From ZC4RG30 sp035556135 (GTDB lineage Bacteria; Pseudomonadota; Gammaproteobacteria; Steroidobacterales; Steroidobacteraceae): a stretch of 64,000 nucleotides of DNA. Shown here one piece after another: positions 41,036 to 50,773 of this stretch. The translations under genes and the position numbers were made by a program. The stretch is taken from NCBI GenBank assembly GCA_035556135.1, contig DATMFO010000003.1, positions 558,001 to 622,000 of the forward strand, given 5' to 3'. The notes under the pieces are model-generated. The model was not told the origin of the DNA. It saw only the letters and a program-made list of their open reading frames with translations, and searched no databases. Numbering within the stretch: the stretch's first letter is position 1; the number at the start of each line of letters is the position of its first letter.

Positions 41036-43808
41036 GATGGAAAAGGCCTACGAACCCGCCAGCATCGAACAGCGCCTGTACCGCGAATGGGAGGCCGCCG
41101 GGCATTTCGCGCCCAGGGGCGAAGGCACGCCCTACTGCATCATGATCCCGCCGCCGAACGTCACCGGCACGCTGCACATGGGTCATGCCTTCCAGGACAC
41201 CATCATGGATGCGCTCATCCGCCACCATCGCATGCGTGGCGACACCACACTGTGGCAGATGGGCACGGACCATGCGGGCATCGCCACGCAGATGGTGGTC
41301 GAACGGCAGCTCAATGCCGCAGGCACCAGCCGCCGCGACCTGGGCCGCGAGGCCTTCGTGCAGCGGGTGTGGGAATGGAAGGCCCGGTCTGGCGGCACCA
41401 TCGCCCAGCAGCTGCGCCGCCTCGGCGCCTCGGTGGACTGGACGCGCGAGCGCTTCACCATGGACGAGGGCCTGTCGGCCGCCGTCACCGAAGTGTTCGT
41501 CCGGCTGCACGAGGAAGGACTGATCTACCGCGGCAAGCGCCTGGTGAACTGGGATCCGGTGCTGCTCACGGCACTGTCGGACCTCGAGGTGCTGCCCTCC
41601 GAGGAGGACGGCAAGCTCTGGCACCTGCGCTATCCGCTGGAAGATGGCAGCGGCCACCTGGTCGTGGCCACCACCCGCCCGGAGACGCTGCTGGGCGATG
41701 CCGCGGTGGCCGTGCATCCCGATGACGAGCGCTATCGCACGCTCATCGGCAAGCGCGTGCGCCTGCCCATTGCCGACCGCCTCATCCCCGTGATTGCCGA
41801 TGACTTCGTCGATCGCGAGTTCGGCTCCGGCTGCGTGAAGATCACCCCCGCCCATGATTTCACCGACAACGAGGTGGGTACCCGGCACAACCTGCCCCTG
41901 CTGAACATCTTCACGCCGGAAGCGCGCCTCAATGACAACGTGCCCGGATCGCTGCGCGGGCTGCCGCGCGAGCAGGCACGCGAACGTGTGCTGGAATTGC
42001 TCACCCAGCAGGGCCTCATCGAGCGCATCGAACCGCACAAGCTGAAGGTGCCGCGCGGCGACCGCAGCGGCGCGGTACTCGAGCCGCTGCTTACCGACCA
42101 GTGGTACGTGCGCATCGCGCCGCTGGCAGGGCCGGCCATCGAGGCCGTGGAATCCGGCCGCATCCGCTTCGTGCCGGAGAACTGGTCGAAGACCTATTTT
42201 GAATGGATGCGCAACATCCACGACTGGTGCATCAGCCGCCAGCTGTGGTGGGGCCATCGCATCCCCGCCTGGTATGACGAGGCCGGCAACTGCTACGTGG
42301 CGCGCGACGAGGCCGCCGCGCAGGCGCAGGCGCGCGCCCGCCACGGCCGCGACGTCCCGCTCACGCGCGACCAGGACGTGCTCGACACCTGGTTCTCCTC
42401 GGCGCTCTGGCCCTTCTCCACGCTGGGCTGGCCGGAGCAGACACCGGAGCTGGCCAAGTTCTACCCCGGCAACGTGCTGGTCACCGGCTTCGACATCATC
42501 TTCTTCTGGGTCGCACGCATGATCATGTTCGGCCTGAAGTTCATGGGCGACGTGCCGTTCCGCGAGGTGTACGTGCATGGCCTGGTGCGTGACGGCGAAG
42601 GCCAGAAGATGTCCAAGTCCAAGGGCAACGTGATCGACCCGCTCGACATCGTCGACGGCATCACGCTCGAGGATCTGGTGAAGAAGCGCACCACGGGACT
42701 GATGCAGCCGCACCTGGCGCCATCCATCGAGAAGGCGACACGCCGCCAGTTCCCGCAGGGCATCGAGGCCCACGGCACCGACGCGCTGCGCTTCACCTTC
42801 GCCGCGCTGGCCACGCAGAGCCGCGACATCCGCTTCGAGCTGGGGCGCGTCGCGGGCTATCGCAACTTCTGCAACAAGCTGTGGAATGCCGCACGCTTCG
42901 TGCTGATGTCCTGCGAGGGCAAGGACGTGGCACCGGCGGGCACGAAGAGCAACCACGTCGTGGACCGCTGGATCGTCTCGCGCCTCGGTGAGGCGATCAG
43001 CCGCACCGACGAAGGCTTCGCCGTCTATCGCTTCGACCTCGCCACCACCGCGCTGTACGAATTCACCTGGCACGAATACTGCGACTGGTACCTGGAGCTC
43101 ACCAAGCCGCTGCTGCAGGGAGAAGACCCGGCGCAGGCCGCGGCCACCCGCCGCACTCTGCTGACCGTGCTGGAAGCATTGCTGCGCGCGCTGCATCCGG
43201 TGATGCCATTCATCACCGAGGAAATCTGGCGGCGCGTGGCGCCCGTGGCCGGCATTGCCGGCAACACCATCATGCATGCCCCCTGGCCTGTCGCCAGCGA
43301 CTATCCGGCAGATGCGACCGCGGCCGCGGACGTGGACTGGATGAAGGCGGTGATCCTGGGCATCCGTCAGATCCGCGGCGAAATGGACATCAGCCCGGCG
43401 CGTCGCCTTGCGCCGCTGGCACAGGGCGCAGCTGCCACCGATGTGGAACGCTTCACCAACCACGCCAGCCTGCTGGGACGCCTGGCCGGCATTGACCCGG
43501 TGCGGGTACTGGCCGCCGGGGAAACGGCGCCACCCAGCGCGGCAGCGGTGGCGGGCAACCTCACCCTGCTGGTGCCCATGGAAGGGCTGATCGACCCTGC
43601 CGCCGAACTGGCCCGGCTGCGCCGCAAGCAGGAGAAGAACCAGCAGGAGATCACCCGCGCCCGCGCCAAGCTGGACAACCCCAATTTCGTGCGCAATGCC
43701 CCGCCCGAGGTGGTGGCCACCGAAAACGGGCGCATCGCGCAGTTCGAAAAAGTGAACGCAAGCCTCGCGCGGCAGATCGAAATCGTGCAGGGTCTGGTCC
43801 GACACTGA
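41025..43808 (+). CDS. valS: valyl-tRNA synthetase
   Basis: Class Ia synthetase charging tRNA-Val with valine. 927 residues, normal for the bacterial enzyme. HIGH-type motif PPNVTGTLHMGHAF near residue 43; editing (CP1) domain with TTRPETLLGDAAVAVHP; KMSKS motif GQKMSKSKGNVIDP near residue 527; C-terminal coiled coil (LARLRRKQEKNQQEITRA). A second in-frame ATG at 41037 is also a possible start. Confidence 0.97.
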   Translation: MKTEMEKAYEPASIEQRLYREWEAAGHFAPRGEGTPYCIMIPPPNVTGTLHMGHAFQDTIMDALIRHHRMRGDTTLWQMGTDHAGIATQMVVERQLNAAGTSRRDLGREAFVQRVWEWKARSGGTIAQQLRRLGASVDWTRERFTMDEGLSAAVTEVFVRLHEEGLIYRGKRLVNWDPVLLTALSDLEVLPSEEDGKLWHLRYPLEDGSGHLVVATTRPETLLGDAAVAVHPDDERYRTLIGKRVRLPIADRLIPVIADDFVDREFGSGCVKITPAHDFTDNEVGTRHNLPLLNIFTPEARLNDNVPGSLRGLPREQARERVLELLTQQGLIERIEPHKLKVPRGDRSGAVLEPLLTDQWYVRIAPLAGPAIEAVESGRIRFVPENWSKTYFEWMRNIHDWCISRQLWWGHRIPAWYDEAGNCYVARDEAAAQAQARARHGRDVPLTRDQDVLDTWFSSALWPFSTLGWPEQTPELAKFYPGNVLVTGFDIIFFWVARMIMFGLKFMGDVPFREVYVHGLVRDGEGQKMSKSKGNVIDPLDIVDGITLEDLVKKRTTGLMQPHLAPSIEKATRRQFPQGIEAHGTDALRFTFAALATQSRDIRFELGRVAGYRNFCNKLWNAARFVLMSCEGKDVAPAGTKSNHVVDRWIVSRLGEAISRTDEGFAVYRFDLATTALYEFTWHEYCDWYLELTKPLLQGEDPAQAAATRRTLLTVLEALLRALHPVMPFITEEIWRRVAPVAGIAGNTIMHAPWPVASDYPADATAAADVDWMKAVILGIRQIRGEMDISPARRLAPLAQGAAATDVERFTNHASLLGRLAGIDPVRVLAAGETAPPSAAAVAGNLTLLVPMEGLIDPAAELARLRRKQEKNQQEITRARAKLDNPNFVRNAPPEVVATENGRIAQFEKVNASLARQIEIVQGLVRH

Positions 43809-43830
43809 AGCAGGGAGTGCGAAAACCGGG

Positions 43831-44757
43831 ATGACGGCGCTGACGGCGGCACTGGCGACCCTCGATGGCATCATCCTCGGCAAGGCCCAGGCGCTGCGGC
43901 TGGCCCTCTCCTGCCTTCTGGCGCGCGGCCACCTGCTGATCGAGGACGTTCCCGGCGTCGGCAAGACCACCCTCGCCCATGCGCTGGCCCAGGTGCTGGG
44001 CCTGTCCTGGCAGCGCGTGCAGTTCACCAGCGACCTGCTGCCGGCAGACATCCTCGGCGTCTCGGTGTTCGATCGCGCCACGCAGAAGTTCGAGTTCAGG
44101 CCCGGTCCCGTGTTCACGCAGCTGCTGCTGGCTGATGAAGTCAACCGCGCCAGCCCGCGCACGCAGAGCGCGCTGCTGGAGGCAATGGAAGAACGCCAGG
44201 TGAGCATCGATGGCGTCACGCATCCCCTGCCGGAGCCCTTCTTCGTCGTGGCCACGCAGAATCCGCACGAACAGCTGGGCACCTATGCCCTGCCCGAATC
44301 CCAGCTCGACCGCTTCCTGATGCGCATCGAGCTGGGCTATCCGGATCCACGGCATGAGCGCACGCTGCTGGCGCAGCGCGACCGCCGCGAGCTGCTCGCC
44401 GATGCGCTGCCCGCGCTCAGCCCCGCAGCGCTCATCGAACTGCAGCGCCAGGCTGCAGGCCTGCATGTGGCCGACTCCATCATCGATTACGTGCAGAAGC
44501 TGGTGGCGGCCTCGCGGGTGCGGACTGACCTCAGGCTGGGCCTCTCGCCGCGCGCGGCGCAGGGCCTGGTCCGCGCCGCCCGCGCCTGGGCCATGATCGA
44601 TGGACGTGATGCGGTGCTGCCGGACGATGTGCAGGCCGTCTGGGCCGCCGTGGCACTGCATCGACTGGAGCCGCGGGCCGGCTTCGGCGAACGCGGCGCG
44701 CTGCCGCGCGAGAAGCTGGTGCGCGCCGTGCTCGAATCGGTGCCCGTGCCACGCTGA
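43831..44757 (+). CDS. MoxR-family AAA+ ATPase
   Basis: A 308-residue chaperone-like ATPase. Walker A DVPGVGKTTLAHALA, Walker B LLLADEVNRASPRTQSALLEAM, sensor 1 FFVVATQNPHEQLGTYALPE and the RFLMRIELGYP block define the MoxR class. Members assemble or activate partner complexes, often with von Willebrand-type proteins. It leads a MoxR-DUF58-transglutaminase trio that is widely conserved; the trio's client is not established. Confidence 0.93.
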   Translation: MTALTAALATLDGIILGKAQALRLALSCLLARGHLLIEDVPGVGKTTLAHALAQVLGLSWQRVQFTSDLLPADILGVSVFDRATQKFEFRPGPVFTQLLLADEVNRASPRTQSALLEAMEERQVSIDGVTHPLPEPFFVVATQNPHEQLGTYALPESQLDRFLMRIELGYPDPRHERTLLAQRDRRELLADALPALSPAALIELQRQAAGLHVADSIIDYVQKLVAASRVRTDLRLGLSPRAAQGLVRAARAWAMIDGRDAVLPDDVQAVWAAVALHRLEPRAGFGERGALPREKLVRAVLESVPVPR

Positions 44758-44765
44758 CCTCCGCC

Positions 44766-45746
44766 ATGCAGTCCGGGAGCCATCGCGGAATGCGCGCCCG
44801 CCTGCGCCAGTGGGCATTGAAACGCCAGGGCCAGGATGTGCTGCCACTGGCCCTGGCGGCCCGGCGGGTATACATCCTGCCCACGCCAGCGGGGTGGACC
44901 TTTGCGCTGCTGCTGGCCACGATGTTCATCGCCGGCATGAACTACGGCAACGGCCTGGCATTGCTGTTCACCTTCTGGCTCACCGGCTTCGCGCTGGTGG
45001 CGATGGTGCAGACACAGCGCGGGCTGTCCGGCCTCAGGCTGCTGTCCGCTGAAGTGCAGCCGGTGCATGCGGGAGACAACCTCACGCTGCGCATTACCGT
45101 GAGCGGGAAGACTTCCCCGCTGGATCTGCGGCTGCGGACCGGCGAAGAAGCGCCATCCCTGCGTCCCGTGAAACCCGGCGTGGAACTCATCCCGGACAAT
45201 GCCACGGACAGCGTCTGCCTCACCTTCCCTGCCACACGCCGCGGCCGCTGGCAGGCGCCGGCGCTGCACCTCTCATCGACGGCTCCGTTCGGGCTGTTCC
45301 GTACCTGGACCTGGCTGTCCATCGAGCTCTCCACCCTGGTCTACCCCGCCCCCGCCGGGACGCGCCCCATGCCGGAAAATCCAGAGCAGGAAAGCGGCAG
45401 CGTGCGCCTGCACCAGGGACTGGACGAGCTGGCCTGGCTGCGGGATTTCCGCGAGGGAGACTCCCCGCGCCAGGTGGCGTGGAAGGCCTATGCCCGTGGC
45501 CAGCCGCTGCTGGTCCGCGAGTACCACGGCGCCGGCGCCCAGCGCCGCGAATTCGACTTTGAAATGCTGGCCGGCATGGATGTGGAATCACGCCTGTCCC
45601 AGCTCACGCGTTGGGTTTCAGACGCCGCTGCCCGCGGTGAAGGCTGGGTGCTGCGGCTGCCGGGCGCCGCCCCCATGTCCGGCGAAGGCCGGGATCACCT
45701 GACCAGATGCCTCGAAAGGCTGGCGCTGCATGGCCAACCCGGCTAG
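44766..45746 (+). CDS. DUF58 family membrane-anchored protein
   Basis: A 326-residue protein with two closely spaced helices (WTFALLLATMFIAGMNYG, ALLFTFWLTGFALVAMV) followed by a cytoplasmic or periplasmic domain containing the DUF58 core SVRLHQGLDELAWLRDFREGDSPRQVAWKAYARG and LLVREYHG. The hallmark is the DSPRQVAWKAYAR box. It is coupled on both sides (8-bp gap to moxR, 17-bp overlap with tgpA). The role within the trio is unknown. Confidence 0.92.
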   Translation: MQSGSHRGMRARLRQWALKRQGQDVLPLALAARRVYILPTPAGWTFALLLATMFIAGMNYGNGLALLFTFWLTGFALVAMVQTQRGLSGLRLLSAEVQPVHAGDNLTLRITVSGKTSPLDLRLRTGEEAPSLRPVKPGVELIPDNATDSVCLTFPATRRGRWQAPALHLSSTAPFGLFRTWTWLSIELSTLVYPAPAGTRPMPENPEQESGSVRLHQGLDELAWLRDFREGDSPRQVAWKAYARGQPLLVREYHGAGAQRREFDFEMLAGMDVESRLSQLTRWVSDAAARGEGWVLRLPGAAPMSGEGRDHLTRCLERLALHGQPG

Positions 45747-47757
45747 CCGCAACTCACCACCACTTGCCGGCGCACCGGCGCGGCTGATGCTGCTGGCTTT
45801 CGGCGCCGCCTGCCTGCTGCACGTGGACCGCGCGCCGCCCTGGTGCACGGCGGTGGCCGCCATCAACATTCTCGCCTGCTGGCGCGGTGACCTGCGGCGG
45901 CTGCCCGGCTGGCTGCGCCTGCCCCTCACGCTCACCGTGGTGGCGTTCGTGCTGTTCACATTCGGCACCATCAACGGCGTGGCGGCCGGCAGTGCGCTGC
46001 TGATGGGAATGGGCGCGCTGAAGCTGCTGGAAACCCGAACACATCGCGATGGCGTGGTGGTAACCGTGGTGGCGCTGATCCTGGTGCTGTCGGCGGGACT
46101 GGACCGGCAGGAGCTGTGGCGGTTGCCGCTGTTCCTGCTGGTGGCCTGGATGGCCCTCGCGGCGATTGCCGCAATGGGCAGCGTGCAGGCCGGCTCTTCC
46201 GTGCGACTTTCCTTCGGGCGCTCTGGCAGCGCCATGCTGTTCGCGGTGCCCTTCGCCGTGCTGGCCTTCATCCTCGTGCCGCGCCTGCCGGGGGCCCTGT
46301 GGTCGCTGCCCGGTGGCGGACAGGCGCAGACCGGGCTGTCAGAAGAAATGAGTCCTGGCAGCATCTCGGACCTCGCCGTCTCCGATGCCATCGCCTTCCG
46401 CGTGCGCTTCGATGACGCCGTGCCGCCGCCTGCCCTGCGCTACTGGCGCGGGCCGGTGCTGCACGACTTCGACGGCAATACCTGGCGCAATGAGAGGGGC
46501 ATTGCAGCCTCGCCGCGCCAGGCTGTGGAGTACCTGGGCGATCGAGTGGATTACCAGGTGACGCTGGAGCCACATGGCCGCTCCTGGCTGTTCGCACTTG
46601 AAACCGCGCAGTCGCTGCGGGGACGGCGCAGTTTCCAGACACCTGACGGCCAGTTCCTGGCCTACCAGCCGGTCACCTCGCCCATCATCTACGAGGGAGT
46701 GTCGTGGCTGAGTGCACGACATGCCGGGCCACTGCCGGCGACCGCACGCCGGCGCAGTACTCGCCTGCCGGAGGGACGCAATCCGCGCACCCTGCAACTG
46801 GCACGCGAGATGCGCGCGCAGGTGGCAGACGATGCTGCCTACGCCGCGGCGGTGATGCGCCATTTCGCCACCGGCGGCTTCGAATACACGCTCACGCCAC
46901 CGCAACTCGATTACAACTCCGTCGACGATCTGCTGTTCAACACGCGGCTGGGATTCTGTGGCCACTTCGCCTCGGCCTTCGTCACGCTGATGCGCGCAGC
47001 CGGGGTACCTGCCCGTGTGGTCACGGGCTACCTGGGCGGCACATTCAATCCCGTGGGCGACTACTACCTGCTGCGCCAGTCCGATGCGCATGCCTGGGCC
47101 GAGGTCTGGCTTGAGGGTGAGGGCTGGGTGCGCTTCGACCCCACCGGCGAGGTGGCCCCCGGGCGCCTGCAGCGGGGCCTCGGCGAATTGCTGCCCGCCA
47201 CGCGTTCCGCGACCACCAACTTCGTGCAGCAGACCGGCTGGCTGCGCAACCTGCGGGACCGGTGGGACGCCGCCGGCACCTGGTGGCGCGAGCGCGTGGT
47301 GAACTTCAACAGCGCCCAGCAGCGGACCCTGATGAACTGGCTGGGACTGGGGAACATCGACTATCGCGGCATGGCCCTGCTGCTGCTGGCGGGCGTGGTG
47401 GCCTGGAGCGCGCTGCTGCTGCTGTGGTTGCGGCCGCGCGGACCGCGCATCCGCCAGGATGCGGTGGGCCGGCTCTGGTCCCGCTACCTGCGGCTGCTGG
47501 CGCGTCGTGGCCTGCCAGTTGCCGGGCACGAGGGACCTGAGGCGATCCGCCGCCGCGCGCAACGCGCCTTTCCCTCTGCCTGCGCCCAGATCGAAGAGTT
47601 CACGCGCCTCTATGCGCGACTGCGATTCGGTGCGGACGAAGCGGCCGCTGATGTGCGGCACACGGAACTGCGCCAGCAGCTGCGGCACGTGGAACGGGCG
47701 CTGTCGACGCTGGCGGCACGGGATCCAGCCCTGCCGCCTGCCCGGAACAGCCCTTAG
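45730..47757 (+). CDS. tgpA: TgpA-type transmembrane transglutaminase-like protease (DUF3488/DUF4129)
   Basis: A 675-residue inner-membrane protein. About five to six N-terminal helices (DUF3488), a periplasmic transglutaminase-like domain with catalytic Cys in RLGFCGHFASAF, His in DAHAWAEVW and Asp in WVRFDPTG, then a C-terminal helix (GMALLLLAGVVAWSALLLLW) and DUF4129 tail. Pseudomonas aeruginosa TgpA is essential there; the substrate is unknown. It is the last gene of the MoxR-DUF58-TgpA operon and converges on the MFS gene with a 4-bp overlap. Confidence 0.93.
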   Translation: MANPASRNSPPLAGAPARLMLLAFGAACLLHVDRAPPWCTAVAAINILACWRGDLRRLPGWLRLPLTLTVVAFVLFTFGTINGVAAGSALLMGMGALKLLETRTHRDGVVVTVVALILVLSAGLDRQELWRLPLFLLVAWMALAAIAAMGSVQAGSSVRLSFGRSGSAMLFAVPFAVLAFILVPRLPGALWSLPGGGQAQTGLSEEMSPGSISDLAVSDAIAFRVRFDDAVPPPALRYWRGPVLHDFDGNTWRNERGIAASPRQAVEYLGDRVDYQVTLEPHGRSWLFALETAQSLRGRRSFQTPDGQFLAYQPVTSPIIYEGVSWLSARHAGPLPATARRRSTRLPEGRNPRTLQLAREMRAQVADDAAYAAAVMRHFATGGFEYTLTPPQLDYNSVDDLLFNTRLGFCGHFASAFVTLMRAAGVPARVVTGYLGGTFNPVGDYYLLRQSDAHAWAEVWLEGEGWVRFDPTGEVAPGRLQRGLGELLPATRSATTNFVQQTGWLRNLRDRWDAAGTWWRERVVNFNSAQQRTLMNWLGLGNIDYRGMALLLLAGVVAWSALLLLWLRPRGPRIRQDAVGRLWSRYLRLLARRGLPVAGHEGPEAIRRRAQRAFPSACAQIEEFTRLYARLRFGADEAAADVRHTELRQQLRHVERALSTLAARDPALPPARNSP

Positions 47758-49010
47758 CGTTCCGGCACCTGCGGCAGGCGCACGCGCCAGAGCAGCACAC
47801 CGCCGCCAACGAACAGCAGCAGCAGGGCCAGGATGGAAGCACGCGTGCTGTTGGCCGCCAGCGCCAGCGCGCCCATCAGTGCCGGGCCGAGCACGGTGCC
47901 GAACTTGCCGACCATGTTGTAGAAACCGAAATATTCGGCCGACTTGCCGTCGGGCACGAGGCGTCCGTACATCGATCGCGACAGGCTCTGCACGCCTCCC
48001 TGCACCAGGCCCAGCGTGGCGGCCATCAGGTAGAACTCCAGCGCCGAGTCGAGGAAGTAGGCCCAGATGGTGATCACGGCATACACAGCCAGCCCGATCA
48101 GCACGCCGGCACGGGCGCCCATGCGCTCCCCCACCCGGCCGAAGACCAGCGCGGCGGGAAAACCGACGAACTGCGTCAGCAGCAGCGCGCCCAGCAGGTC
48201 GCTGGATGCCAGCCCCAGCGACAGACCGTAGTTCACGGCCATCTTGATGATGGTGTTCACGCCATCGATGTACAGCCAGTAGGCCAGCAGGAATTGCAGC
48301 AGCAGCGGCTGCCCGCGCACCGCGCGCGCCGTGGCCATCAGCTCGCGCCATCCCGCCGCCAGCGCACCGCCGTGTGCGCCCTCCCGCGGCGGGCCCTCGC
48401 GCACGTACAGCAGCACCGGCAGGGTGAACACCAGCCACCACACGGCCACCGTCACGAAGGACCAGCGCACCGCGGCGGCGGCATCGGCAAGGCCGAACAG
48501 CGGCGGCTTCACCACCATGGCCACATTCACCGCGAACAGCAGTCCGCCACCCAGGTAGCCCAGGGCATAACCGAAGGAGGAAACCCGGTCGTAGTCGCGT
48601 GGCTCTGCCACGTCGAGCAGCAGCGCGTCACCGAACACCACCCCGCCGTTGAAACCGATGCTGCCCAGCGCGAACAGCGCAGCGGCAGCCAGCCATTGGC
48701 CCTGCGCGAGGAAGAACAGTGCCAGCGTGGACAGCGTACCCAGCAGCGTGAATACGAACAGCATGCGGCGGCGCCTGCCGCCACGATCGGCAATGGCGCC
48801 GAGGAAGGGCGCCAGCAAGGCGATCACCAGTCCCGCCGCGGCGTTGGCGTAACCCAGGCGCGCCGTGGTCAGCTCGGTATCCGCACCGGCGCTCCAGTAC
48901 TGGCTGAAGAACACCGGGAAGAATCCGGCCATGACCGTGGTGGCAAAGGCGGAGTTGCCCCAGTCGTACAGTCCCCAGCTGACCACGGGGCGACGCGCCA
49001 GCCACTTCAC
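47754..49010 (-). CDS. MFS transporter, UMF1 (Atg22-like) family
   Basis: A 418-residue inner-membrane protein with about 12 helices. The N-terminal SWGLYDWGNSAFATTVMAGFFPVFF is the UMF1/Atg22 signature, followed by APFLGAIADRGGRRRRML, SSFGYALGYLGGG and EYFGFYNMVGKFGTVLGP. Substrates of bacterial members are unknown; yeast Atg22 exports amino acids from the vacuole. It stands apart from the RF3 gene upstream by 37 bp and may share its transcript. Confidence 0.9.
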   Translation of the reverse strand: MKWLARRPVVSWGLYDWGNSAFATTVMAGFFPVFFSQYWSAGADTELTTARLGYANAAAGLVIALLAPFLGAIADRGGRRRRMLFVFTLLGTLSTLALFFLAQGQWLAAAALFALGSIGFNGGVVFGDALLLDVAEPRDYDRVSSFGYALGYLGGGLLFAVNVAMVVKPPLFGLADAAAAVRWSFVTVAVWWLVFTLPVLLYVREGPPREGAHGGALAAGWRELMATARAVRGQPLLLQFLLAYWLYIDGVNTIIKMAVNYGLSLGLASSDLLGALLLTQFVGFPAALVFGRVGERMGARAGVLIGLAVYAVITIWAYFLDSALEFYLMAATLGLVQGGVQSLSRSMYGRLVPDGKSAEYFGFYNMVGKFGTVLGPALMGALALAANSTRASILALLLLFVGGGVLLWRVRLPQVPER

Positions 49011-49047
49011 AGCCGCATCTCCCCGGGAGCCGGGAGCGCCGTTGTGC

Positions 49048-50637
49048 TCAAGCGTGGCTCTCGCGCGTCTGGTTGAAAGTCAGATCAGGCCAGCGCTCCA
49101 GCGTGAGCGCCAGGTTCACCCGTGACGGGGCCAGATACACCAGCGCCCCGGCATGGTCCTCCGCCAGGTTGTCGTAGGCCTTGGTGCGGAACTCCGCGAG
49201 CTTCTTCTCATCGCCCTGCACCCAGCGGGCCGTCTGCACGCCAATGCCCTCGAAGGCGCATTGCACGCTGTATTCGTCCTGCAGGCGGAAGGCCACCACC
49301 TCGAACTGCAACTGCCCCACCGCGCCGAGGATCAGCTCGTTGTTGCGCAGCGGGCGGAACAGCTGTGTGGCGCCCTCCTCGCACAGCTGGTCGAGGCCCT
49401 TCTGCAGGGCCTTCATCTTCAGTGGATCCTTCAGCACCGCGCGGCGGAACAGCTCCGGGGCGAAGTTCGGGATGCCGGTGAAGGCCAGCTTCTCGCCCTC
49501 GGTGAACGTATCGCCGATGTTGATGGTGCCGTGGTTGTGCAGGCCGATGATGTCGCCAGCCCAGGCCTCCTCGACTGCACTGCGTTCGCCGGCCATGAAG
49601 GTCAGCGCATCGGCAACGCGGATTTCCTTGCCCAGCCGCGGGTGGAAGAAACGCATGCCGGGCGTGTAGCGGCCGGAGCAGACCCGCATGAAGGCAATGC
49701 GGTCCCGATGCCCGGGATCCATGTTCGCCTGGATCTTGAAAACGAAACCCGTGAGCTTCGGCTCGACCGGGTCCACCACGCGCTCGCGCGCCGCACGCGG
49801 CAGAGGACCGGGCGCGTGCTCGGTGAAGGCACGCAGCAGCTCTTCCACGCCGAAGTTGCTGATCGCCGAACCGAAGAACACCGGCGTCTGCCGGCCGGCA
49901 AGGTACTCACCCACATCGAAGGGCGTGGCGGCACCACGCACCAGGTCCACTTCCTCGCGGAAAGCTCCGGCGCGATCGCCGAGGAATTCAGTGGCCTGCG
50001 CGCTCATCAGTCCTTCGATGACGCGGTTGTCGCCGCGCGTACCGCGCTCGCCGGCCTCATAGGCATAGATGCGGTCTTCCGTGAGATGGTAGATGCCCAG
50101 CAGGTCGCGCCCCATGCCGATGGGCCAGGTCACCGGCGCCACGTCGAGCTTCAGCACCTTCTCGATCTCATCGAGCAGGTCGAGCGGCGCGCGGCCCTCG
50201 CGGTCCAGCTTGTTGATGAAGGTCATGATGGGTGTGGCGCGCAGGCGGCACACCTCCATCAGGCGGATGGTGCGCTCCTCCACGCCCTTGGCGCAGTCGA
50301 TCACCATCAGCGCCGAGTCCACCGCAGTGAGCGTGCGGTAGGTGTCCTCGGAGAAATCCTCGTGCCCGGGGGTGTCCAGCAGGTTCACGATGCGGCCGTT
50401 GAACGGGAACTGCATCACCGAGCTGGTGACCGAAATGCCGCGCTGCTGCTCCAGGCGCATCCAGTCGGAGGTCGCGTGGCGTGCAGCCTTGCGGCCTTTC
50501 ACCGTGCCTGCAAGCTGGATTGCGCCGCCGAACAGCAGCAGCTTTTCGGTGAGCGTGGTCTTGCCGGCGTCGGGGTGCGAGATGATGGCGAAAGTGCGCC
50601 GCCGGCCTGCCTGGTGCACTTGCGCGGACTCGGACAT
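49048..50637 (-). CDS. prfC: peptide chain release factor 3 (RF3)
   Basis: A GTPase that recycles RF1/RF2 from the ribosome after termination. 529 residues. G1 ISHPDAGKTTLTEKLLLFGGAI, switch region QQRGISVTSSVMQF, G3 LLDTPGHEDFSEDTYRTL, G4 FINKLDREGR; domain II and III sequences of RF3 type follow (MRFFHPRLGKEIRVADAL, GAVGQLQFEVVAFRL). The start at 50637 is chosen because it has an AGGAG site and fits the family; upstream frame is open but non-homologous. Confidence 0.96.
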   Translation of the reverse strand: MSESAQVHQAGRRRTFAIISHPDAGKTTLTEKLLLFGGAIQLAGTVKGRKAARHATSDWMRLEQQRGISVTSSVMQFPFNGRIVNLLDTPGHEDFSEDTYRTLTAVDSALMVIDCAKGVEERTIRLMEVCRLRATPIMTFINKLDREGRAPLDLLDEIEKVLKLDVAPVTWPIGMGRDLLGIYHLTEDRIYAYEAGERGTRGDNRVIEGLMSAQATEFLGDRAGAFREEVDLVRGAATPFDVGEYLAGRQTPVFFGSAISNFGVEELLRAFTEHAPGPLPRAARERVVDPVEPKLTGFVFKIQANMDPGHRDRIAFMRVCSGRYTPGMRFFHPRLGKEIRVADALTFMAGERSAVEEAWAGDIIGLHNHGTINIGDTFTEGEKLAFTGIPNFAPELFRRAVLKDPLKMKALQKGLDQLCEEGATQLFRPLRNNELILGAVGQLQFEVVAFRLQDEYSVQCAFEGIGVQTARWVQGDEKKLAEFRTKAYDNLAEDHAGALVYLAPSRVNLALTLERWPDLTFNQTRESHA

Positions 50638-50773
50638 TCTGGCTCCTGAACGAAAGCCGGCGATTATACCGGTCAGCGAAATTCCGGCAGGCACTATCAC
50701 GCCGCATTCATTGCCATGCCGCCAACCGTGAAGTACCGTCCGGCGGCACCTCCACACCGTACAACCGCACAGG

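Noticed and set aside
40872..44282. Open frame of more than 1100 codons on the - strand opposite valS and the MoxR gene
   Set aside because: Low-information composition, no recognisable motif, fully covered by unmistakable valS, holC and moxR on the other strand.
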